In this document: positions 15,553-22,372 of the stretch, piece by piece
Layout: every line of letters starts with the position of its first letter
Numbering within the stretch: position 1 is the stretch's first letter
NCBI RefSeq assembly: GCF_000737245.1
Contig: NZ_JPQU01000054.1
Location: forward strand, 1-35,091
Origin: Pseudomonas syringae
Lineage (GTDB): Bacteria; Pseudomonadota; Gammaproteobacteria; Pseudomonadales; Pseudomonadaceae
Reading direction: 5' to 3'
Length of the DNA stretch: 35,091 nucleotides
Notes under the pieces: model-generated
Told to the model about the DNA's origin: nothing
Seen by the model: only the letters and a program-made list of their open reading frames with translations
Databases searched by the model: none
Program-made: the position numbers and the translations under genes

Positions 15553-16650
15553 ATGCATTCCACAATTCACCCGCGTCGCCCCCTGAAAAAATTGCTGTGC
15601 GCCATGGCTGCGGTTGTCGGCCTGAGTTCGAGCCTGATGGCGTCGGCAGCAGACCCGCTGAAAGTCGGGTTCGTGTACATCGGCCCGATCGGTGACCACG
15701 GCTGGACTTATCAGCATGAACAAGGCCGCAAGGCGATGGTTGAAGCGCTGGGCGACAAGGTCACTACCAGCTTTGTCGAGAACGTCCCGGAAGGCGCGGA
15801 CGCCGAGCGCGTCATCCGCAACATGGCCAAAGGTGGCTACGACCTGGTGTTCACCACCTCGTTCGGCTACATGAACCCGACCCTGAAAGTCGCCAAGCAA
15901 TTCCCGAAAGTAACCTTCGAACATGCCACGGGTTACAAGCAAGACAAGAACATGGGCACCTACCTGGCGCGCACCTATGAAGGTCGCTACGTCGGTGGTT
16001 TCCTGGCAGCGAAAATGACCAAGACCAAAAAGATCGGTTATGTCGCCTCGTTCCCGATTCCGGAAGTGTTGCGCGACATCGACGCTATCCAATTGGCTTT
16101 GAACAAATACAACCCAGGTACCGAGATCAAAGTGGTCTGGGTCAACTCCTGGTTTGATCCGGGCAAAGAAGCCGACGCCGCCAACGCGCTGATCGATCAG
16201 GGCGTGGACGTGATCTTCCAGCACACCGATAGCCCGGCGCCGATCCAGACCGCCGAACGTCGTGGTGTCTATGCTGTGGGGTACGCATCGGACATGGCCC
16301 ACTTCGGTCCGAAAGCGGTGCTGACCTCCATCGTCAACAACTGGGGCCCGCACTACATTCAAGCCACCGAAAGCGTGATCAACGGCACCTGGAAATCTCA
16401 GGATTACTGGGGCGGCCTGAAGGAAGGCACGGTTCAGCTGCCCATCAGCGACATCGTCCCGGCTGACGTGAAGGCTGAAGCACAGAAAATCATCGCGGAT
16501 ATCGAAAGCGGCGCCTTCCACCCGTTCACCGGCCCGATCAAGGACCAGACCGGCACCGTGAAAATCCCGGCTGGCAAAGTGGCGACCAACGCTGAATTGG
16601 CTTCGATGAACTACTACGTCGAAGGCATCAAGGCGGATTTGCCGAAGTAA
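15553..16650 (+). CDS. BMP-family ABC substrate-binding protein (purine/nucleoside)
   Basis: This 365-aa periplasmic binding protein of the Bmp (PnrA-like) family has an N-terminal signal peptide (charged RRPLKK, hydrophobic core, cleavage likely after ASA near residue 35). It has no lipobox, so it should be a soluble periplasmic protein rather than a lipoprotein. The mature start DPLKVGFVYIGPIGDHGWTY is typical of the family. Known members bind purine nucleosides. It is the missing binding protein of the importer at 7.8-11.4 kb. The chosen ATG has AAGGAG 10 nt upstream; an in-frame TTG at 15478 coincides with the sigma-54 site and is rejected. A sigma-54 promoter with NtrC-like sites precedes it. 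Confidence 0.88.
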   Translation: MHSTIHPRRPLKKLLCAMAAVVGLSSSLMASAADPLKVGFVYIGPIGDHGWTYQHEQGRKAMVEALGDKVTTSFVENVPEGADAERVIRNMAKGGYDLVFTTSFGYMNPTLKVAKQFPKVTFEHATGYKQDKNMGTYLARTYEGRYVGGFLAAKMTKTKKIGYVASFPIPEVLRDIDAIQLALNKYNPGTEIKVVWVNSWFDPGKEADAANALIDQGVDVIFQHTDSPAPIQTAERRGVYAVGYASDMAHFGPKAVLTSIVNNWGPHYIQATESVINGTWKSQDYWGGLKEGTVQLPISDIVPADVKAEAQKIIADIESGAFHPFTGPIKDQTGTVKIPAGKVATNAELASMNYYVEGIKADLPK

Positions 16651-16660
16651 CTTGGAACAA

Positions 16661-16750
16661 TGTGGGACCGGCTTTAGCCGGGAAGAGGCAGGCACTGCCA
16701 AACATATTTTGCGGCTGGAATATTGCCTTCCCGGCTAAAGCCGGTCCCAC
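16661..16750. repeat. REPIN, GTGGGACCGGCTTTAGCCGGGAAG type
   Basis: TGTGGGACCGGCTTTAGCCG and its complement at the right end enclose a variable middle. It is the same REP family as 12327-12420. It lies 10 bp after the BMP stop and may stabilise that highly expressed transcript's 3' end. Confidence 0.9.
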
Positions 16751-16786
16751 GACAGATTCCGACCATTATTTTCAGGACAGAGAAAC

Positions 16787-17752
16787 GTGAACCAACTCCC
16801 CATCATCGACATCGCCCCGCTCTACAGCGACGACCAGACCGCCTGGCAGGGCATTGCCAGACAGATCGACCAGGCCTGTCGCGAGTGGGGCTTCTTCTAT
16901 ATCAAAGGCCATCCGATCAGCGCCGAGCGGATCGAACAGGTGGTAGCCACCGCGCAACGCTTCTTCGCCCTGCCCCAGTCCGAAAAGCTCAAGATCGACA
17001 TCACCCAGACCCGCCATCACCGCGGCTATGGCGCTATTGCCACTGAACAGCTGGACCCCAATTTACCCAGCGACCTCAAGGAAACCTTCGACATGGGCTT
17101 TCACCTGCCCGCCGATCACCCTGATGTCGTCGCCGAAAAACCTTTGCGCGGCCCCAATCGCCACCCCGAGCTAGACGGTTGGCAAGCGCTGATGGAGCAG
17201 CACTATCTGGACATGCAAGCTCTCGGGCAAACGCTGCTGCAGGCGATCACCGTCGCGCTGGGCATCGACCGCGACTTTTTCGACAAGCGTTTCATTGAAC
17301 CGGTCAGCGTGCTGCGCTTCATCCACTATCCGCCGCGTCACACGGCCACCAGCGCTGAGCAACAAGGCGCCGGGGCACATACCGATTACGGCTGCATTAC
17401 TCTGCTGCATCAGGATTCAGCCGGCGGCCTGCAAGTACGCGACGTGCGTGGGCAATGGATTGATGCACCGCCGATTGAAGGGACCTTCGTGGTCAACATC
17501 GGCGACATGATGGCGCGCTGGAGCAATGACCGGTACGTGTCGACGCCACACCGGGTCATCAGCCCGCTGGGTGTTGATCGCTATTCGATGCCGTTCTTCG
17601 TCGAGCCCAACCCGGACACCCGCATCGAGTGCCTGCCCGGCTGCCAGAGCGAAAGCCAGCCGGCCCGCTACCCTGCCACCACCTGCGCGGAATTTCTGCT
17701 GTCCCGTTTCGCCGATACCTACGCGTATCGAAGGGAGCCGCAAGCGTCGTAA
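16787..17752 (+). CDS. Isopenicillin-N-synthase-type Fe(II) oxygenase, substrate unknown
   Basis: This 321-aa non-haem iron oxygenase has an N-terminal DIOX_N segment (PIIDIAPLY..., to about residue 115) and a C-terminal double-stranded beta-helix. The iron triad is complete: H198 and D200 in GAHTDYG, and H255 in TPHRVIS. R265/S267 in RYSMPFF is the 2-oxoglutarate-binding RxS, so it is probably 2-oxoglutarate dependent rather than a true synthase. The start is GTG, with an AGGACAG site. It sits between the BMP binding protein and adenine deaminase, an order I also recall in P. aeruginosa (PA0147-PA0148), which suggests action on a purine or purine derivative. That function is inference; no substrate can be read from the sequence. 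Confidence 0.85.
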   Translation: MNQLPIIDIAPLYSDDQTAWQGIARQIDQACREWGFFYIKGHPISAERIEQVVATAQRFFALPQSEKLKIDITQTRHHRGYGAIATEQLDPNLPSDLKETFDMGFHLPADHPDVVAEKPLRGPNRHPELDGWQALMEQHYLDMQALGQTLLQAITVALGIDRDFFDKRFIEPVSVLRFIHYPPRHTATSAEQQGAGAHTDYGCITLLHQDSAGGLQVRDVRGQWIDAPPIEGTFVVNIGDMMARWSNDRYVSTPHRVISPLGVDRYSMPFFVEPNPDTRIECLPGCQSESQPARYPATTCAEFLLSRFADTYAYRREPQAS

Positions 17753-17835
17753 TTGAACCGCTTGGTCAGGTTTTGCCCCTCGATGGGCATGACTCTGTAG
17801 AATGCTGGCGATCTGCACCTGATGAGAAAACGCAC

Positions 17836-18789
17836 ATGTACAACTGGTTGAACGCACTGCCCAAGGCAGAACTGCACCTGCACCTTGAAGGTTCGCTTGA
17901 GCCCGAGCTGCTTTTCGCACTCGCCGAACGCAACAAAATCGCGCTGCCGTGGAATGACGTGGAAACCCTGCGCGGGGCTTATGCGTTCAACAATCTGCAA
18001 GAGTTTCTAGACCTCTACTACCAAGGCGCAGACGTACTGCGTACCGAGCAGGACTTCTACGACCTGACCTGGGCGTATCTGGAGCGTTGCAAAGCGCAGA
18101 ACGTGATTCACACCGAACCGTTCTACGATCCGCAGACCCACACCGACCGTGGCATCCCGTTTGAAGTGGTGCTCAATGGCATCGCCGCCGCGCTCAAGGA
18201 TGGTCAGTCGAAACTGGGCATTAGCAGCGGCTTGATTCTGAGTTTCCTGCGCCACTTGAGCGAAGAGGAAGCCGAAAAAACCCTCGACCAGGCACTGCCT
18301 TTCCGCGATGCATTCGTTGCCGTTGGTTTGGACAGCTCAGAAATGGGCCACCCGCCGAGCAAGTTCCAGCGGGTGTTCGACCGAGCTCGCAACGAAGGCT
18401 TCCTGACCGTGGCTCACGCCGGTGAAGAAGGCCCGCCCGAGTACATCTGGGAAGCCCTGGACCTGCTGAAGATTCAACGCATCGACCACGGCGTGCGCGC
18501 GATTGAGGACGAGCGCCTGATGCAGCGGATTATCGACGAGCAGATCCCGCTGACCGTATGTCCGCTGTCAAACACCAAGCTTTGTGTGTTCGATGACATG
18601 GCTCAGCACAACATTCTCGACATGCTGGAGCGCGGCGTGAAAGTCACGGTCAACTCCGATGATCCGGCCTATTTCGGCGGCTACGTGACCGAAAACTTCC
18701 ATGCCCTGTACACCCACCTGGGGATGACTCAGGACCAGGCGAAGCGTCTGGCCCAAAACAGTCTGGATGCACGTCTGATCAAACCTTGA
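17836..18789 (+). CDS. Adenine deaminase (adenosine-deaminase family)
   Basis: This 317-aa metal hydrolase converts adenine to hypoxanthine and ammonia. Zinc and catalytic residues are visible: H14/H16 in AELHLHLEGS, H194 and E197 in VAHAGEEG, H218 in RIDHG and D275 in NSDDPAYF. The short form and the NSDDPAYFGGY motif are those of the adenine-specific branch; the P. aeruginosa homologue PA0148 was shown to use adenine rather than adenosine. The open frame extends to 17629, inside the oxygenase gene, but the family N-terminus and length fix the ATG at 17836. TAGAAT (17798-17803) may be a -10 element with a TTGCCC at a long 19-bp spacing. It is convergent with the ArsR gene, 12 bp apart. Confidence 0.9.
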   Translation: MYNWLNALPKAELHLHLEGSLEPELLFALAERNKIALPWNDVETLRGAYAFNNLQEFLDLYYQGADVLRTEQDFYDLTWAYLERCKAQNVIHTEPFYDPQTHTDRGIPFEVVLNGIAAALKDGQSKLGISSGLILSFLRHLSEEEAEKTLDQALPFRDAFVAVGLDSSEMGHPPSKFQRVFDRARNEGFLTVAHAGEEGPPEYIWEALDLLKIQRIDHGVRAIEDERLMQRIIDEQIPLTVCPLSNTKLCVFDDMAQHNILDMLERGVKVTVNSDDPAYFGGYVTENFHALYTHLGMTQDQAKRLAQNSLDARLIKP

Positions 18790-18801
18790 GCTGATCAGCC
18801 A

Positions 18802-19494
18802 TCAGGCGGCAGCGGCGATCTTGTCGATCTCCCGCTGCCCGCTGGATGAAACCTGCAAGGTGTTGGACTCTTCCGTGGCACGCAACCAGCCCATCTGAAT
18901 GAACAACTGCAACAACCCCGCCCCGAGTGCTCCGCCCAGATGCGCAGAGCGTTCGTCCCGATCGGCGCAGGCACACACCGTTTCGCGCTGACGCAAAGCC
19001 AGCGCCGGAATGTAAATGCCACGTTCGGCGAATTTCGCGATACCCATACTGGTCACTTCGACCCGCTGTTCCTGCTGTTCAATCCACCCGGCCCCCAGCA
19101 GCCTTTGATACAACTCGGCGGCCATCTCCCCTCCCAGGTGATCACAACAGATCTGCGCCTGGCGCAACGGCATGACCGGCATCGGCTGGGCAACGTAGCG
19201 ATTGATCTCAGCGGCGCTGACCTGCGAAGCGCTCGCCAGCGCATGAAGTGCCGCAGCAACCTGCGGACCGGCCAGGCGGAAGAACCGTTTGCGACCGCGA
19301 ACCTCTTGCTTGACCAGCCCGCCAGTTGCCAGCCGCGCCAGATGCGCCCCCGCCGACGAGGTAGTCAGACCAGCAAGCAGCGCCAGCTCATTGGCGGGCC
19401 GAGCGGTGCCGTCCATCAAGGCCCAAATCATCGCGCTGCGCTTGGGGTCAGCCAGCAGGGTCGCAATGTGACTGACGCAAGGTGCATATTCCAT
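18802..19494 (-). CDS. ArsR-family transcriptional regulator
   Basis: From the ATG at 19494 this is a 230-aa regulator with an N-terminal ArsR winged helix (about residues 1-80: HIATLLADPKRSAMIWALMDG, then ELALLAGLTTSSAGAHLARLATGGLV). The C-terminal part, about 150 aa, is of unknown role. It carries ICCDHLGGE near 113 and a cysteine pair, AC-AD, near 174. This long form is not a classical metal-sensing ArsR: the ELCVCDL metal motif is absent. The frame is open to 19560, but AGGGAG before 19494 and a dyad inside the extension favour the shorter protein. No divergent target is adjacent, since the next gene upstream lies on the same strand, so autoregulation is the simplest guess. Confidence 0.8.
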   Translation of the reverse strand: MEYAPCVSHIATLLADPKRSAMIWALMDGTARPANELALLAGLTTSSAGAHLARLATGGLVKQEVRGRKRFFRLAGPQVAAALHALASASQVSAAEINRYVAQPMPVMPLRQAQICCDHLGGEMAAELYQRLLGAGWIEQQEQRVEVTSMGIAKFAERGIYIPALALRQRETVCACADRDERSAHLGGALGAGLLQLFIQMGWLRATEESNTLQVSSSGQREIDKIAAAA

Positions 19495-19518
19495 AGGTTC
19501 ACTCCCTGTCCAAACTTC

Positions 19519-19539
19519 ATCTGTCTCGATGAGATAGTT
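19519..19539. promoter_or_regulatory. 21-bp operator-like dyad upstream of the ArsR gene
   Basis: ATCTGTCTC-GAT-GAGATAGTT has 9-bp arms matching at 7 of 9 positions. It lies 25 bp upstream of the ArsR ATG (19494), where a repressor site would block transcription. This suggests autoregulation. Confidence 0.5.
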
Positions 19540-19560
19540 AGCGGAGTTGATATCAAGCAC

Positions 19561-19947
19561 GGATCCAACTCCAGCCGGAAAGTATAAGCTTTGTAATTAC
19601 CAACCCAATCAGGTAAAAAATTCGCAACATCGGCTACAGCCAGCGTCCGGATTGAAATATGTAACTTAAAACCGCGCCAAAAACAGCAAAACCGCGAGCG
19701 AGCGCCTTGATTTCTGGGCTTTCGGCATTAGCGCCAGCGGCACAGCACGCCTGCATAGCGCGTCAAACTCATAAAAATCACGCAACAAAATAAGACAACG
19801 AACAAACTCCATATTCGCAGTTCGCCGCTGTTATTGATATTTACGCAGGTGATTTTCCGAACGCTCCGTAGGATAAATCCAGGATCGTTGTAGTCATTTA
19901 ATACAAGTAACTGACGAATTTAAACTGCACACTGCATATGCAGACTC
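19561..19947. other. Non-coding AT-richer gap with no recognised feature
   Basis: About 390 bp between the ArsR leader and a REP element are lower in GC than the surroundings. I see no open frame with a ribosome site, no tRNA-like cloverleaf and no clear promoter. A decayed gene or small RNA cannot be excluded by eye. Confidence 0.4.
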
Positions 19948-20055
19948 TGTGGGAGCACGCTTGCTTGCGAAAGCGATATAACCAGCTCAGAAAATCTGCC
20001 GGATGTACCACCCTCTTCGCGAGCAAGGTGGAGCGCCACCCCGGTCGCTCCCACG
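19948..20055. repeat. Degenerate REPIN
   Basis: TGTGGGAGCACGCTTGCTTGCGAA at the left and a longer right part (TTCGCGAGCAAGGTGGAGCG, then CCGGTCGCTCCCACGG) form an imperfect inverted pair. The right arm carries an insertion relative to other REPs here. It sits just downstream of the Bcr/CflA gene. Confidence 0.75.
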
Positions 20056-20070
20056 GATGACCGCCTGACA

Positions 20071-21267
20071 TCAGCCCTGTGCCGCCGCCGCATCACGCTT
20101 GTGCTGCAATCGGCGAGTCAGCACCGAGAGCGTCACCCCCAACACACCGCATAAACTGATTACCAGCGCCATCGGCACCGCCGTGCCATCGTGCAGTACG
20201 CCCACCAGCGCCGCAGCCGCTGCCGCCACACTGAATTGCAGGCAGCCCAGCAAGGCCGACGCGCTGCCCGCACGCGCCCATTGCCCATTCATGGCACAGG
20301 CTGATGCGTTGGGGATAATGCAGCCCAGGCTGGCAATACAGATGAACAGAGGCACCAGTAACGGCCAGAGTTGTTCGGTACGCAAACCGGCAACAGCCAG
20401 CAACATCAGGGCCGCAGCCAGATAGATCCAGATTATCCGGGACAGCATGAACGCAGGACCTGTCTTGCCCACCAGCCGAGCGTTGAGCTGAGCGCTCAGA
20501 ATGAAGCCTGCCGCGTTGGTACCGAACAACCAGCCGTAATGCTCCGGCGGCACGCCATACAACTTGATGAACACGAACGGCGAACCGGCGATGTAAGCAA
20601 ACATCCCGGCCATGACGATACCGCCGGTCAGGGCATGACCAAGAAAGATACGGTCGCCCAGCAACCGGCGGTATTGGGTCAGCGCCCCTGACAAAGGCTG
20701 GCGCGGATGAGTGGCCGGCATGCTTTCCGGCAAACCCAGGGCCACAGCCAATGACGCCAGCGCACTGAACGCCGTCAGGCTGATGAAGATTGCCTGCCAG
20801 TTGTAGAGATTGACCAGCAAGCCGCCAAGCATCGGCGCAAGAATCGGCGCCAGGCCCATCACCAGCATCAGTTGCGAAAAGACTTTAGCCGACTGCACGG
20901 CATCGCACTTGTCACTGACAATGGCCCGGGCAATCACCATCCCGGCACAACCGCCCAACGCCTGGACGAAGCGCGCGCCTATCAGCCACTCCAGATCAGG
21001 CGCGAACGCACAGGCCAGAGATGCGAGGGTGAACAGCGAAACCCCGAACAACAACGGTATACGTCGCCCAAAGCGATCCGCCACCGGGCCATAAGCCAGC
21101 TGACCGATGGACAGGCCCAAAAAGTAGGACGCGAGGGTCAACTGGACATGCTTCTCGTCAGTGCCGAAGGCCAGTGCTATGGCCGGAAACCCAGGCAGAT
21201 AGAAGTCGATGGCCAGAGGACCGAAGGCGCTCAAGGCACCCAGAATGAGGATCGTGCGAAGGTTCAT
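20071..21267 (-). CDS. Bcr/CflA-family drug efflux transporter (MFS)
   Basis: This 398-aa major-facilitator protein has twelve expected membrane segments. The N-terminal motif LGALSAFGPLAIDFYLPGFPAIA (about 8-30) is characteristic of the Bcr/CflA subfamily of drug:proton antiporters. MFS motif A appears as GQLAYGPVADRFGRR near residues 55-70, and motif C-like glycine/proline residues occur in segment 5 (MGLAPILAPMLGG). It would export a drug, dipeptide or other small molecule. It is transcribed on the same strand as the ArsR gene but separated from it by more than 500 bp, so co-transcription is unlikely. Substrate unknown. Confidence 0.88.
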   Translation of the reverse strand: MNLRTILILGALSAFGPLAIDFYLPGFPAIALAFGTDEKHVQLTLASYFLGLSIGQLAYGPVADRFGRRIPLLFGVSLFTLASLACAFAPDLEWLIGARFVQALGGCAGMVIARAIVSDKCDAVQSAKVFSQLMLVMGLAPILAPMLGGLLVNLYNWQAIFISLTAFSALASLAVALGLPESMPATHPRQPLSGALTQYRRLLGDRIFLGHALTGGIVMAGMFAYIAGSPFVFIKLYGVPPEHYGWLFGTNAAGFILSAQLNARLVGKTGPAFMLSRIIWIYLAAALMLLAVAGLRTEQLWPLLVPLFICIASLGCIIPNASACAMNGQWARAGSASALLGCLQFSVAAAAAALVGVLHDGTAVPMALVISLCGVLGVTLSVLTRRLQHKRDAAAAQG

Positions 21268-21368
21268 CAGACATCCAGACAGTATTCAGTGCAGCCGGGT
21301 AGTCTAACCGGGCCTTTACAGACTGAGTGTCAGGGAAGGGTAATTACTGCAAAAAGTTTCCGCGCACT

Positions 21369-21459
21369 TGTTGGAGCCGGGCTTGCCCGCGAAGAACGAT
21401 AACGCGGTATTTCTGACAGACTGCGGCGTCTGAATCGCGGGCAAGCCTCGCTCCAACAG
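21369..21459. repeat. REPIN, GTTGGAGC variant
   Basis: TGTTGGAGCCGGGCTTGCCCGCGA and GCGGGCAAGCCTCGCTCCAACAGG are inverted. The GTTGGAGC outer end is also seen at the 3' end of cueR (24973). Confidence 0.88.
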
Positions 21460-21472
21460 GGGGCGCGATCTT

Positions 21473-21564
21473 CTGTGGGAGCGGTGCTTGCCCGCGATAA
21501 GGCTGGACTCCATGAGCCTGATATCTGCGTCGCCCCTATCGCGGGCAAGCACCGCTCCCACAGG
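21473..21564. repeat. REPIN, GTGGGAGCGGTGCTTGCCCGCGATA type
   Basis: CTGTGGGAGCGGTGCTTGCC and its complement form near-perfect arms. It follows the previous REPIN after 13 bp and ends 5 bp before the copZ stop, so it lies directly downstream of copZ. Confidence 0.9.
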
Positions 21565-21568
21565 GTAC

Positions 21569-21769
21569 TCAGGCAACCACTTGCGCCTGATACCCCTCTT
21601 CAACAATCAAACCAATAATCTGCTGCGCGGCTAGGTCGCTTTCGACGATCACTTCACCGGTCGGCAAATCGACCTGGACGATGGCGCTGGGGTCTTGGGC
21701 CTTTATTGCAGCAGTGACGGCTTTTACACAGTGTCCACAGGTCATGCCTTGCACATTGAATCGCTGCAT
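21569..21769 (-). CDS. copZ: Copper chaperone CopZ (heavy-metal-associated domain)
   Basis: This 66-aa single HMA domain protein has the metal-binding motif GMTCGHC (residues 8-14, cysteines 11 and 14). Such cytoplasmic proteins bind Cu(I) and pass it to CopA or the regulator. The AAGGAG ribosome site is well placed. It is divergent from the rest of the copper locus and is preceded by a CueR-type promoter reading on its strand, so it should be induced by copper together with copA. Confidence 0.92.
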   Translation of the reverse strand: MQRFNVQGMTCGHCVKAVTAAIKAQDPSAIVQVDLPTGEVIVESDLAAQQIIGLIVEEGYQAQVVA

Positions 21770-21809
21770 GGTGGTGCTCCTTTGACGTAGTAAAGAGGTA
21801 TGAACCGCA

Positions 21810-21840
21810 TGTTCGACCTTGCCACTATGACAAGGTCAAG
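21810..21840 (-). promoter_or_regulatory. CueR-type promoter for copZ
   Basis: On the minus strand TTGACC (21835-21840) is followed by a 19-bp spacer and GAACAT (21810-21815). The spacer region carries a perfect dyad GACCTTG-N9-CAAGGTC (21815-21837). A 19-bp spacer with a central dyad is the mark of MerR/CueR-activated promoters. The predicted start lies about 34 nt before the copZ ATG. Confidence 0.85.
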
Positions 21841-21923
21841 TTTCTCTTTTACCTGCCGGGCTGGTATTCGGCGCAAGGCTCGGCCAAGCTGCATCATCAC
21901 CGTTTACCTCAGGAGTATCAGCG

Positions 21924-22304
21924 ATGCGCTGGCCAGTAGTGAGCCTCTTCGGCATTCTCGGTCTGTTGGCTGCCTCTCCGGCAGTGCAGGCCGATCAGGA
22001 TTATGGCGTTCTGATCATTTCCCGCGAACGCCTGGAAATCGCCACATCCTGTGAGATCGGCATTTATATTCAGGACCAGTTGGCGGGCCGGGTGTTCCAG
22101 GAGCAGTCTGTGTCATTCAACCTGCCGGCGGGCGACGTCTCCGTGCGGCTGCGCTCGCTGCCGGGTCAGGTGTTCGGCTGTGATCCGGGCATGGAAGCGC
22201 AATCCAACACCAAGATCAGGATTCAGGCTGGAGACATTCTCAAATACCGAATGGCCAACGGGCCCGGTGGCATCTATTTGAAACGCGCCGACCTGAACTA
22301 TTGA
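21924..22304 (+). CDS. Small exported protein of unknown function in the copper locus
   Basis: I do not recognise a family for this 126-aa protein. It starts with a clear signal peptide (MRWPVVSLFGILGLLAASPAVQA, cleavage after residue 23), so the mature product of about 103 aa should be periplasmic. Two cysteines (about residues 43 and 84) could form a disulphide; there are no Met/His-rich copper motifs such as those of CopC or CusF. The C-terminal half (AGDVSVRLRSLP, TKIRIQAGDILKYRM) suggests a small beta-rich fold. It has a good ribosome site (CAGGAG). It lies between the two CueR promoters, and the copA promoter begins 8 bp after its stop. No promoter of its own was recognised. Confidence 0.75.
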   Translation: MRWPVVSLFGILGLLAASPAVQADQDYGVLIISRERLEIATSCEIGIYIQDQLAGRVFQEQSVSFNLPAGDVSVRLRSLPGQVFGCDPGMEAQSNTKIRIQAGDILKYRMANGPGGIYLKRADLNY

Positions 22305-22311
22305 TCTGGAC

Positions 22312-22342
22312 TTGACCTTCACCTCATGGAAAGGTTGATCCT
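22312..22342 (+). promoter_or_regulatory. CueR-type promoter for copA-cueR
   Basis: TTGACC (22312-22317), a 19-bp spacer, then GATCCT (22337-22342), with the dyad ACCTT-N11-AAGGT (22315-22335) across the spacer. The arrangement and most bases match the E. coli copA promoter as I remember it. The predicted start is about 24 nt before the copA ATG. Confidence 0.85.
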
Positions 22343-22372
22343 TGCAGGCAACCGCCTTCAGGGAGAGTGAAC

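Noticed and set aside
17762..17776. TTGGTCAG-GTTTT-GC before adenine deaminase, like the sigma-54 sites
   Set aside because: GG and GC are 11 rather than 12 positions apart, and sigma-54 spacing is strict. It may be a decayed site, so it is not annotated.
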